Assembly: GCA_030463445.1 (NCBI GenBank)
Contig: JAQGFW010008025.1
Coordinates: 1-26,756 of the forward strand
DNA: 26,756 nt
From: Euplotes aediculatus
Lineage: Eukaryota > Ciliophora > Spirotrichea > Euplotida > Euplotidae
Direction of reading: 5' to 3'
Shown here: positions 1 to 7,103 of the stretch, one piece after another
How the letters are laid out: the number at the start of each line of letters is the position of its first letter
How positions within the stretch are numbered: the first letter of the stretch is position 1
Program-made: the position numbers and the translations under genes
The notes under the pieces: model-generated
Told to the model about the DNA's origin: nothing
Seen by the model: the letters and a program-made list of their open reading frames with translations, nothing else
Databases searched by the model: none

Positions 1-170
1 TCGGTTAAATCTGTTGAATACATCTCTCTTTTTTGTTTAGTCACTTCAAAGAAAGTGTTTTTGTAAGTTTTTCCCTTGCCCTTATTTATTTTTATTAAGT
101 ATTTTTAAACAGCCTCTTAGCGTATGTTTAAAATATTCAAAAAATCAGACCCATAATTTTTGAAACCTAT

Positions 171-178
171 TACATTTG
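171..178 (+). promoter_or_regulatory. candidate -7 box of argF'
   Basis: TACATTTG fits the Bacteroidetes -7 consensus TAnnTTTG and lies 57 nt before the argF' start codon. No TTTG is present 19-20 nt upstream, so only half of the promoter is supported. Nothing else was recognised in positions 1-235. Confidence 0.4.
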
Positions 179-235
179 TGAGAATTTTTAACCAAAGAAA
201 AAACTCTTTCACGATAGATTGAGTACACAGGGTCG

Positions 236-1183
236 ATGAAACACTTTATTTCGCTTGATGACGTAGCGGATGTAAACGATTTAGTACAAGAAGGCATCCG
301 TCAAAAACAAAATCCTTTTGCTGACCAACACCTCGGAAAAAACAAAACCATTGGTTTGCTTTTTTTTAATTCGAGCCTTCGTACACGCCTAAGTACCCAA
401 AAAGCCGCTCAGAATCTCGGAATGAACGTAATGGTTATGAATGTCGGGCAAGATAGCTGGCAACTCGAAATGGAAGATGGCGTGGTAATGGATAGTGGTA
501 AAGCCGAACACGTCAAAGAAGCCGCGGCTGTTATTGGTCAATACTGCGATATTATTGCGGTGCGGGCATTTGCCGAGCTAAAGGACCGTGATGCCGACTA
601 CCGTGAGATTGTAATGAATAAGTTTAGGCAGTATGCTGGCTGCCCGATTGTAAATCTTGAATCAGCTACTCGACATCCGTGCCAGTCGCTCGCCGATTTG
701 ATTACAATAGAAGAATTACGCAAAACGACTCGCCCAAAAGTTGTTTTGACTTGGGCTCCGCACTTCAAGCCGCTTCCGCAAGCGGTGGCGAATTCTTTTG
801 CCGAATGGGTCAATCGCACCGATTATGAGTTTGTAATTACTCATCCTGAAGGTTACGATTTAGCACCAGAGTTTGTCGGAAACGCCCGTGTAACGCACAA
901 TCAGCTCGAAGCATTTGAAGGGGCTGAATTTATTTATACCAAAAACTGGTCTTCGTATAATCATTACGGACAAGTACTTACCCAAGACCCTGCATGGAAA
1001 ATTACGGCCGAGAAAATGGCTTTGACCAACGACGGGAAGTTTATGCACTGCCTACCAGTAAGACGAAATCTAAAAGTTGACGATGCCGTTTTAGACAGTC
1101 CAAATTCGGTTGTGATTCAGCAGGCGGGCAATCGTGAGTGGTCGGCTCAGGCTGTTTTGAAGAAGATTTTAACAGATATTTGA
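236..1183 (+). CDS. argF': N-acetyl/N-succinylornithine carbamoyltransferase
   Basis: Transfers the carbamoyl group of carbamoyl phosphate to an acylated ornithine in the Bacteroidetes arginine pathway; cytosolic, trimeric in the family. The 315-aa length is normal. Carbamoyl-phosphate motif S-L-R-T-R at residues 47-51, H-P-C-Q near 147-150, and H-C-L-P-V-R-R-N near 273-280, which is the form seen in the acetyl/succinyl branch rather than in classical ornithine transcarbamylase. Residue 90 is Ala in the K-A-E-H context. This aligns by eye with Pro90 of the Bacteroides fragilis succinylornithine enzyme and Glu92 of the Xanthomonas acetylornithine enzyme. From family knowledge, a small residue here favours N-succinylornithine; that assignment is inference. 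The gene stands alone, followed by a good terminator. The ATG at 236 is the first in frame and gives a complete N-terminus. Confidence 0.95.
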   Translation: MKHFISLDDVADVNDLVQEGIRQKQNPFADQHLGKNKTIGLLFFNSSLRTRLSTQKAAQNLGMNVMVMNVGQDSWQLEMEDGVVMDSGKAEHVKEAAAVIGQYCDIIAVRAFAELKDRDADYREIVMNKFRQYAGCPIVNLESATRHPCQSLADLITIEELRKTTRPKVVLTWAPHFKPLPQAVANSFAEWVNRTDYEFVITHPEGYDLAPEFVGNARVTHNQLEAFEGAEFIYTKNWSSYNHYGQVLTQDPAWKITAEKMALTNDGKFMHCLPVRRNLKVDDAVLDSPNSVVIQQAGNREWSAQAVLKKILTDI

Positions 1184-1201
1184 TACAGAATTATGTCTTG
1201 G

Positions 1202-1235
1202 AAGCTGATTCGAGATAGGATTCTCGAACCAGCTT
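1202..1235 (+). terminator. rho-independent terminator of argF'
   Basis: A 14-bp stem (AAGCTGATTCGAGA pairing with TCTCGAACCAGCTT, one A-C mismatch) with a 6-nt loop, followed by TTATC and an A-rich run. It begins about 20 nt after the argF' stop. Confidence 0.75.
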
Positions 1236-1254
1236 TTATCAAAAAAATCAATAA

Positions 1255-1280
1255 AAAAGTAGTCTCGTCGGGAATCGAAC
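1255..1280 (-). repeat. tRNA 3'-end-like fragment (possible attachment site relic)
   Basis: On the minus strand, GTTCGATTCCCGACGAGACT then ACTTTTTT looks like the T-loop, T-stem 3' strand, acceptor 3' strand and downstream T-run of a tRNA gene. The 5' side does not complete a T-stem (CATAG instead of a complement of CCCGA), and no anticodon or D arm follows, so this is not a tRNA gene. Such 3' fragments are left where a tyrosine-integrase element enters a tRNA gene; that origin is a guess. The partner tRNA was not seen in this window. Confidence 0.3.
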
Positions 1281-1730
1281 TATGTTTTTAATTGCCTGAT
1301 TATCAATACTTTGAACTTGCCTAATTCTTACAGGAGACCGAAAAGGATACCTTGTTAATGATATGATTTGAATTACTTTATTGAGTTCAAATATACCGTT
1401 TTCTATAAAATTATGCAATCAAAATGCACTAAAATAAATCAAATTGTATGTAGAGGGTGCTGAGGTACTGAGAAGGTGAGGTTTGGTTTTCTGACCTTAA
1501 AAGTAACGTTTCACATCATCGGTGTTTAAGCCTGTAAACTTGCAAAACTCTGTGATGGAAACTAATTGGTGTTCTCTTTTTGTTGGCGGTCTTCGGGATT
1601 GGGCGTGTCAGTGAGGTAAATTCGAGGTTTATTTTTCTTTGAGAGTGTTTGACGGGAGCTTCGAGTTTGGTTGTTAGAAAACCATTAGGATTTGGCAGGC
1701 AGCAAGGAAAGTTTTATGAATGTAGTTTTG
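1281..1730. other. non-coding stretch, nothing recognised
   Basis: No credible reading frame on either strand and no RNA gene recognised. It lies between the tRNA-like fragment and the long hairpin, at the edge of the accessory region. Confidence 0.5.
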
Positions 1731-1810
1731 CCATGATATAATTTCTCTCATTTACTGCGATTCATTTCGACTATGCTCAATGACCAACAATGAGAGAAAT
1801 TATATGATGG
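1731..1810. repeat. 80-nt palindromic repeat (REP-like hairpin)
   Basis: Two 22-nt arms (1731-1752 and 1789-1810) are reverse complements with one mismatch, around a 36-nt loop. The loop holds TTCGACTATGCTCAATGACC, with a further short pairing (TCATT/AATGA). This resembles the TTCGACTnnGCTCAGTGACC-type element that I recall as scattered through many Bacteroidetes genomes. It is too far from either flanking gene end, and lacks a T-run, to be a plain terminator. Confidence 0.6.
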
Positions 1811-1901
1811 CTACGGGTGGGTTGGTGCGTAAGGAAAATATTGGGGAATAGAGATAACTATTTACTGGTTCTTTTGAAGCCTTGTGCCAAACTACATGGC
1901 T

Positions 1902-3167
1902 TTATAAACTACTATTTTCAAATGCCCTACTCATCAATTCTTGGTCATTTTTACTGATTTTGTAATGGGATGCTACTGTTTTCCATGTAGAAACTGTTTT
2001 TTTTACTGATTCCACTATTTGCTTGGCTTTATCATTTTTGATACGAAAATAGGGAGCAACTTCAATGGCTAAATTTATTTCTAAAGCGTTGTCTGTTTCA
2101 CTGATATTAAGTTTCAAACCTGACCCGTTTTCGTTGGGATTTATGTCATAAGCAGGTGATAATTCCCAACCTTTGGATGTGAGTAGAAAACCGTGATTTC
2201 GGAGGTGGTCGTCGGTATTTGATACACAAATACTAAAAACGATTCGTCGCCAGAGTTCTTCTAAATCTTTTTCGATATTTACCCCGTTTTGCATGATAAA
2301 TTCGGCCAATTGTAAATAACTTACTCCTTCCTGAAAGTCTGCTCCATCGGAATAACCAAGTAATGTCATGGCAGATGCAAAGTGAATTCTTTGATGCTGG
2401 ATTCTATCAAACCTTTTGGTGATAAAGGTATGGTGGCGGCCACTGAATTTTTCAATAAAGGCATCTGCTACATTTATCTGTGCTTGCTTGGCTAAATTAT
2501 GCACAACCATTTCCCATGCACCTACGTTTCTATCATCAAATTTGCTTGGAAATTTGGCTATCCATAATTGTTGGGACGGGTCAATTATACTTGCTTTAGG
2601 TCTTGCACCACCGAGTGAAGAACCTGGAGCCATGAGCATATTTAGCCATTTGATATATTCGGGGTCATTGATGCTATCTTCTTGTTCGAGTCGCAAACTT
2701 GCTTGTTCGAGTTCACGCAGTGAGGTGAATGGTGGTGCAGCCATTGCACGATTATCGTTCAAAAATGCCCCTGTATTTTCGAGTTTGAAACGTAATGCTC
2801 CCATACGGTGTTCGTCATAAACTCCTAATAGATAATCAGTTTCAAACAAAAGGTTTTCTTTTCGTTGCTCTTTTCTTGCCAACATTGCTTCTCTTCTTCT
2901 CATGAGCAAACGCCCCCAACGGTCGGGCGAAGAGTCCATGAAAATGCCAAAATTAGATTTTGAGTCATTTAGGAATTGTCGGCCTGAGAAAAATTGTAAA
3001 TCGGGGTCGAGTTGGATATAGTTTGATTTTAACCAGTCTTTGTTATACTCAAAAGCAAATATTTCTTTGCCTCTGATTTGAATCGCCGACAGATTTCCCA
3101 TCAAAGCTGGTTGAGCCTCGTTCATCCAATCGGCATAAACTAAAATATTTCGTTCTCTTTGGCTCAT
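1902..3167 (-). CDS. hipA: HipA-type serine/threonine kinase toxin
   Basis: 421-aa HipA-family kinase, about the family's usual length. Seen in order: an N-terminal HipA domain; the Gly/Ser-rich P-G-S-S-L-G-G-A-R-P-K-A loop at 181-192, which carries the likely autophosphorylated Ser; A-K-F-P at 204-207 with the ATP-site Lys; the catalytic loop N-T-D-D-H-L-R-N-H-G-F at 317-327 (Asp and Asn); and Y-D-I-N at 340-343 as the metal-binding Asp. All kinase landmarks are present, so it looks intact. In the family, HipA phosphorylates aminoacyl-tRNA synthetases and causes dormancy; the target here is unknown. The start codon overlaps the hipB stop (ATGA), so the two are translationally coupled. Confidence 0.9.
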   Translation of the reverse strand: MSQRERNILVYADWMNEAQPALMGNLSAIQIRGKEIFAFEYNKDWLKSNYIQLDPDLQFFSGRQFLNDSKSNFGIFMDSSPDRWGRLLMRRREAMLARKEQRKENLLFETDYLLGVYDEHRMGALRFKLENTGAFLNDNRAMAAPPFTSLRELEQASLRLEQEDSINDPEYIKWLNMLMAPGSSLGGARPKASIIDPSQQLWIAKFPSKFDDRNVGAWEMVVHNLAKQAQINVADAFIEKFSGRHHTFITKRFDRIQHQRIHFASAMTLLGYSDGADFQEGVSYLQLAEFIMQNGVNIEKDLEELWRRIVFSICVSNTDDHLRNHGFLLTSKGWELSPAYDINPNENGSGLKLNISETDNALEINLAIEVAPYFRIKNDKAKQIVESVKKTVSTWKTVASHYKISKNDQELMSRAFENSSL

Positions 3168-3466
3168 TTTTTTGTTTTTGAAGCACGTTTTTTTACTAAA
3201 ATTTCAGCATCTTGCAGTTTTCTACCTAAAACATCATCGTTGGCAATTGCTAAAAAGTTTTTTTCTAAGCCAAATATAAACAGCACTTGTAGGTATGAGC
3301 CTATAGCTACACTTGGTGTGCCTTTTTCGATTTGCCAAAGCGTAGAGCGGCTAATCCCTGCACGTTCGCATACTTGTTCGGTACTCAATTTTCGTCTCAA
3401 TCGTGCCAATTTAATATCCTCACCTAATTGATTGAGTATTTTTTGCTGGTTGGGCAATAATAGCAT
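3164..3466 (-). CDS. hipB: HipB-type XRE-family antitoxin/repressor
   Basis: Small helix-turn-helix protein (100 aa from the chosen start), partner and neutraliser of the HipA kinase and probable repressor of the operon. The XRE domain covers roughly residues 14-68 (G-E-D-I-K-L-A-R-L-R-R, then A-G-I-S-R-S-T-L-W-Q-I-E-K-G). The tail is lysine-rich (K-K-R-A-S-K-T-K-K). The reading frame opens earlier at a TTG (3487), but that codon overlaps the -7 promoter box at 3485-3492, so the ATG at 3466 is preferred. The ORF overlaps hipA by 4 nt. Antitoxin-first order is the standard hipBA arrangement. Confidence 0.88.
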   Translation of the reverse strand: MLLLPNQQKILNQLGEDIKLARLRRKLSTEQVCERAGISRSTLWQIEKGTPSVAIGSYLQVLFIFGLEKNFLAIANDDVLGRKLQDAEILVKKRASKTKK

Positions 3467-3484
3467 AATGTTTAATATTTTAAA

Positions 3485-3515
3485 CAAAAATAATTGTTTT
3501 GTTTTTTAAAACAAA
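3485..3515 (-). promoter_or_regulatory. hipBA promoter and candidate HipB operator
   Basis: Read on the minus strand, TTTG (3512-3515), then exactly 19 nt, then TATTTTTG (3485-3492): a full match to the Bacteroidetes TTTG-N19/20-TAnnTTTG promoter. Inside it lies an inverted repeat TTGTTTT-N7-AAAACAA (3494-3514) that covers the -33 box and spacer, the expected place for an autorepressor site. The predicted transcript has a very short leader before the ATG at 3466. Confidence 0.75.
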
Positions 3516-3590
3516 CATTATTGCATACCAAAATAATACTGAGATTATTTGATATTTTAAAATAATGCACATTCTATTTACTTTATATTA

Positions 3591-4656
3591 AATAGGAGTT
3601 ACGCAAAGTCATAAATAAATTGTCTTTGAGCCTCCCTAAAAATGAGATTTTTTAAATCGTAAACGGAATTTAAAAATCTATTTAGAGTCAAAGAAGCCAA
3701 TTTCTGAAAAGCGGTCAATACCCCGAATAAATGGGTTTTGATAGCATTGGTATCCCTCACAAAAAACTTTTCTGCTTGGCAGCATTGCTTGACCGCCCGA
3801 AAGAAATTTGCTACATTCCAATGCCTTATATGCACTTCGTCAAATTCTTCACGAGTGAAAAATTTGATGACTGAAATATCCTCCTGTTGTTGGTAAAGTG
3901 CATAGTGTCTCACGTCTCCGTCTTTTGAGACTGTCCGAAACACCTGCACAAAACCATATCCATTTAGATGGGTATATAAACCACTTTCTACAATGTCAAT
4001 ATCTCTAACATATTGATATTCAGATGGTTGAATAGATACGGTTCGATTGCTTTCTATCCCTACCATAAAATTTATCTCAAGATTTCTCAAGAATTTTAGA
4101 TTATCTGTAACGCTATACCGCACGGGCGGCCCCGCAACTGTCGGCTGTTATCCATTTTGGACGCAACCCCCAATTCCATAATTCTCTTACCATTTCTTGA
4201 AAATATTCATTCTTAGTCTTTTCGTCCGATTTTCGATATACTCGAAAATTGACTGGAATACAATACCCACTTTTACTGCTATAAACTAAAACAATAATAT
4301 TTATACCTTGTACTACTTTATGATGTTTGCCAGAGTAAAATTTACCGACTAATTCTGTTGTACCTCGTTTTGAATAAGGCTTATCCAAAACAGAATCATC
4401 GACACTCAATGTTCCTCCCTCCAAATCTAAACTCTTGTAAACTGATTTGAATAGGCTTTTTCCATCAAATTTGCCACTAAGTAGGAAGCGATTTACTTCG
4501 TCATGACTTATAACTAAGGCTTTTGATGCTTTTACACAACTGCTACCTGATGGACTACTCATCAAATAAGCTACATACTCTCCTAAATCCATAGCATTTT
4601 TAATGCTAAATTAATACTTTTCAACCTAAAATTTAGATATCTGCGTAACTCCTATT
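3591..4656 (-). mobile_element. insertion sequence, IS701/IS4-like DDE type, 1066 bp
   Basis: Bounded by 15-bp perfect terminal inverted repeats (AATAGGAGTTACGCA at 3591-3605 and its complement at 4642-4656). ATTA flanks both sides (3587-3590 and 4657-4660), a possible 4-bp target duplication, though the flanks are AT-rich. It encodes one DDE transposase on the minus strand, now in two frames. The family call rests on the D-D-S-V-L-D-K-P-Y-S-K motif and a C-terminal F-R-A-V-K-Q region. It sits between hipB and a truncated TonB-type gene. Confidence 0.85.
3599..4592 (-). pseudogene. DDE transposase interrupted by a GC-rich 16-nt insertion
   Basis: The N-terminal part (4592 to about 4136, from MDLGEYVAY) carries the first catalytic region D-D-S-V-L-D-K-P-Y-S and runs to W-I-T-A-D-S. 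The C-terminal part (from Y-S-V-T-D-N-L-K-F to 3599) carries H-I-R-H-W-N-V-A-N-F-F-R-A-V-K-Q, matching the E-box region of IS4-type enzymes. Between them, positions 4120-4135 hold 16 nt, 15 of them G or C, exactly after the second catalytic Asp context T-A-D-S-W. Without them the two parts join in one frame as D-S-W-Y-S-V. As it stands, a stop follows a few codons later and the enzyme should be inactive. The stop codon lies within the terminal repeat at 3599-3601. Confidence 0.85.
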
Positions 4657-5054
4657 ATTATGAAAATGGGCAAATAAATCGATATTTTGAATACGATAAT
4701 CAAACGCAAAAAGTTATTGATGTAAAGTATTTTAAAGAAGACGGCACACCCAGTATACTAACAAAACCAAAATTTCCATTTAACGATGGTGACCACCTTG
4801 CGTATATTACATCTAAACTAAAATACCCAGAAGTTGCAAGAAAATCAAATATTCAAGGCAAAGTTTTAGTGAATTTTTGGGTAAAGATGGATGGCTCAAT
4901 AGATGATATTGAGATTGTAGAATCTTCAAATTCTATTTTTGATTCAGAAGCAAAACGTATAATTCAGTCAATGCCCAAATGGATTCCTGGAAATAGAGAT
5001 GGTAAACCAATAAATATGCGATTCTCTACTATTGTAAATTTTATTCTTGAATAG
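4657..5054 (+). pseudogene. 5'-truncated TonB C-terminal domain protein
   Basis: An open frame starts directly at the IS boundary, without a start codon at its edge, and runs to the TAG at 5052-5054. Its first part (Y-Y-E-N-G-Q-I-N-R-Y-F-E-Y) resembles a MORN/YwqK-like repeat. The rest is a TonB C-terminal fold: L-K-Y-P-E-V-A-R-K-S-N-I-Q-G-K-V-L-V-N-F, then a D-G-S-I-D-D-I-E-I-V-E-S-S strand pair and W-I-P-G-N-R-D-G-K-P-I-N. Intact relatives have an N-terminal signal or membrane anchor. No 5' portion is found on the other side of the IS, so that end was lost, probably with the IS insertion. The only internal ATG (4869) would give a 61-aa fragment. Confidence 0.7.
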
Positions 5055-5100
5055 ATGATTGTTTTTGTTTAACACGTTATCAATTCTTAAAACAAGTTCA

Positions 5101-5482
5101 CACCACTCTACATTTTTGAAAAGTGAGTGTAAAAGTCATAATTTTGAGATGACAAAACCAAAAATTAATAACTAAATACACTCATATACAACGATAGTCA
5201 ACTTTACGAATATTATGGACTATCAGGCATCAAGAATTTATTAGTAATAATAGGCGGTATCTTGCAATCACGGACAGTGAATTTGTACAAGATAAAGGAG
5301 TTGGAGGGATTTTAGGCAATGATACAACTGCACCACTAAGTCATTACCAGCGTTTGATTCGCTACTTTGCAGAATACCAACACTATGATTCGTATAGCCA
5401 GCATATACTGGACTTAAGCCATCGTTTTTTGCAATGCCCTATCGTTATATCATACTTGATGGGACAAAAAATGTAGAGTAGT
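5101..5482 (+). mobile_element. degenerate, internally deleted IS4-like element
   Basis: Between about 5207 and 5475 two frames hold pieces of an IS4-type transposase N-terminal region: L-L-V-I-I-G-G-I-L-Q-S-R-T-V-N-L-Y-K-I-K-E-L in one, then N-D-T-T-A-P-L-S-H-Y-Q-R-L-I-R-Y-F in another, ending at Y-I-I-L-D-G-T-K, the first catalytic Asp box. Everything after that box is missing. Imperfect inverted repeats sharing ACTCTACATTTTT lie at 5101-5118 and 5465-5482, the second immediately after the Asp box. This suggests one element shrunk by an internal deletion. The repeats are short, so the ends are tentative. The rest of 5055-5560 holds nothing else recognised. Confidence 0.5.
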
Positions 5483-5560
5483 ATGGGATATACTTCTAAT
5501 ATTACCAGTTCAAAGGCAAATACTGAATAAAAACCTTTTACTTATACGCAAATAATTAAT

Positions 5561-5598
5561 GACCCTTAAAACAAAGTAAACTTGACCTTTAAAACAAA
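5561..5598 (+). promoter_or_regulatory. paired direct-repeat operator before the SnoaL-hydrolase genes
   Basis: GACCCTTAAAACAAA (5561-5575) and GACCTTTAAAACAAA (5584-5598), 23 nt apart, the spacing of two helical turns. The same repeat pair occurs before araC at 7067-7103. The proximal copy begins 36 nt upstream of a -7 box. Probable binding site of the AraC-family regulator encoded at 7153. Confidence 0.7.
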
Positions 5599-5619
5599 AC
5601 TCCATTCTTCTATGTAATC

Positions 5620-5627
5620 TACTTTTG
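5620..5627 (+). promoter_or_regulatory. -7 box of the SnoaL-hydrolase promoter
   Basis: TACTTTTG fits TAnnTTTG. It lies 36 nt after the start of the proximal repeat, the same distance as in the araC promoter. The proximal repeat occupies the usual -33 region, fitting activator-dependent transcription. Confidence 0.55.
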
Positions 5628-5660
5628 TATCATTAATTAATTTAAAAACAAATTAAAAAA

Positions 5661-6104
5661 ATGGTACAGAATACATTTAAATCAGCAGCTCAATTGCTAA
5701 CTGCATTCCTCACAAGTGTAAGCGAGGGAAATCCCAAAACAACAGCGTCTTATTTCGCCACCAATGGCTACATTGAAGCACCTTATGTGGCCTCACTTGG
5801 TATGCCCGCAATCATGGCTGGCAGAGAAACCATAGAAGCTACTATGCAGGGTTTGTTGCAAAATGCCCCGAATTTTCATTTTACAAAAATTAAAATTATA
5901 ATGGAAACCCCAACCGAAGCGGTAGCTGAATATGAAAGCGAAGCCACTTTGGCAAATGGCAGAGCATACAAACAACTCTATATGTGTCATGTAGTTTCTA
6001 ATGATGGTGAAATAGTATCCCATCGAGAATTTCTAAATACCATTTCATTCGTGCAAGCTTTTTTCCCAAATGGCTTAGCAGATTTAATCACTTCTAAATC
6101 ATAA
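5661..6104 (+). CDS. SnoaL-like / NTF2-fold protein
   Basis: 147-aa single-domain protein of the SnoaL-like (NTF2 fold) type: an N-terminal helix pair (S-A-A-Q-L-L-T-A-F-L-T-S-V-S-E-G-N), an A-S-Y-F-A-T-N-G-Y-I-E-A-P-Y strand, G-R-E-T-I-E-A-T-M-Q-G-L-L helix, and a sheet ending in H-R-E-F-L-N-T. The fold serves as isomerase, hydrolase, cyclase or ligand-binding subunit in other systems, so no reaction can be assigned. No signal peptide. The stop is 4 nt before the next gene's ATG, so it is almost certainly co-transcribed with the alpha/beta hydrolase. The promoter carries two AraC-type repeats, implying induction by the local regulator. Confidence 0.75.
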   Translation: MVQNTFKSAAQLLTAFLTSVSEGNPKTTASYFATNGYIEAPYVASLGMPAIMAGRETIEATMQGLLQNAPNFHFTKIKIIMETPTEAVAEYESEATLANGRAYKQLYMCHVVSNDGEIVSHREFLNTISFVQAFFPNGLADLITSKS

Positions 6105-6108
6105 AATC

Positions 6109-7068
6109 ATGCAAGTAACAAAAGAAATGCACCACAAAGAGCTTCAAGGAAGCTATGAGATGATGAAATTTTCATCAAAGTTATTGATGAACAATGTTGG
6201 AGTAAAATTACTAAATGCAAATAGTAGGCGAGCAAAAGGAAAAAACATTGAAGGCTTGCATTGCGAAGAAACATATATTCATAGTAGAAATGGTGGTCCT
6301 GATATTCGTGTTAGAATTTTCAAACCTCTAAATTTTACAGGCCAATTACCTGGCATGTTATATATACATGGTGGTGGGTATATGTTGGGAAATCCCGAAG
6401 AGTTTATGGCCGTAATCAAGAATTTTATTGATACAAAACCTTGCATAGTAGTTGCTCCCGACTATCGTAAAGCAGTTGATGCTCCCTATCCTGCTGCCTT
6501 TAATGATTGTTATGATACTTTGCTATGGTTGAATGATAATGTAAAGGAACTAAATTTAATCTCCAACAAATTAATCATAGCAGGTCATAGTTCGGGTGGT
6601 GGACTTACGGCAGCCGTTTCGCTAAAGGCCACCGATACCAATGATGTAAAAATTGCTTTTCAGATACCCGTTTACCCAATGATTGATGATAGGCAAAACT
6701 CTGAGTCGGCAAAAGACAATAATTCGGCTGGTTGGAATGCAAACTCTAATAAAATGGGTTGGTCAAAGTATTTAGGAAATTTACAAGAGATACCACCTTA
6801 TGCAGCACCAGCAAGAGCAAAAGATTTTTCTAAACTACCGCCTACCATCACTTTTGTAGGTGATTTAGAACCATTTAGAGATGAAACCATAGCCTATGTA
6901 AAGCATTTAGAAAAACACGGAATACCTGTATCTTTCAAGCTTTTCAAGGGTTGTTATCATGCGTTTGAAGTACTTTTCCCCAAATTAGAAATCAGTAAAG
7001 AAGCTTGGGACTTTTTGCTTGGAACTTATGGTAAATATGTGGATACGTACATATATGACAAAAAATGA
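6109..7068 (+). CDS. alpha/beta-hydrolase (HSL-family esterase)
   Basis: 319-aa esterase/lipase of the hormone-sensitive lipase (alpha/beta hydrolase fold-3) family. The oxyanion-hole motif H-G-G-G-Y is at 87-91, the nucleophile elbow G-H-S-S-G at 159-163 with Ser161, the acid region G-D-L-E-P-F-R-D-E at 251-259, and the catalytic His284 in C-Y-H-A-F-E. In most relatives the acid motif is D-P-L/F-x-D-E; here Glu254 replaces the first Asp, so the catalytic acid could be Glu254 or Asp258. No signal peptide, so probably cytosolic and acting on small or medium acyl esters; the substrate is unknown. The distal araC operator repeat overlaps the stop codon. Confidence 0.85.
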   Translation: MQVTKEMHHKELQGSYEMMKFSSKLLMNNVGVKLLNANSRRAKGKNIEGLHCEETYIHSRNGGPDIRVRIFKPLNFTGQLPGMLYIHGGGYMLGNPEEFMAVIKNFIDTKPCIVVAPDYRKAVDAPYPAAFNDCYDTLLWLNDNVKELNLISNKLIIAGHSSGGGLTAAVSLKATDTNDVKIAFQIPVYPMIDDRQNSESAKDNNSAGWNANSNKMGWSKYLGNLQEIPPYAAPARAKDFSKLPPTITFVGDLEPFRDETIAYVKHLEKHGIPVSFKLFKGCYHAFEVLFPKLEISKEAWDFLLGTYGKYVDTYIYDKK

Positions 7069-7103
7069 CCTTTAAAACAAAACGATTTGACCTTTAAAAC
7101 AAA
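7067..7103 (+). promoter_or_regulatory. paired direct-repeat operator before araC
   Basis: Two exact copies of GACCTTTAAAACAAA (7067-7081 and 7089-7103), 22 nt apart. The proximal copy begins 36 nt upstream of the -7 box at 7125. They match the pair at 5561-5598 and are the likely autoregulatory site of the downstream AraC-family protein. Confidence 0.75.

Noticed and set aside
1261-1280. A complete tRNA gene
   Set aside because: Only the 3' portion is present; no T-stem partner, anticodon arm or D arm can be drawn from the flanking bases.
2416-2820. Long plus-strand frame inside hipA
   Set aside because: It is the reverse-strand shadow of a well-supported gene, without recognisable domains.
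3467-3487. TTG at 3487 as the hipB start
   Set aside because: It overlaps the -7 box; the ATG at 3466 gives a normal-length HipB and fits the promoter.
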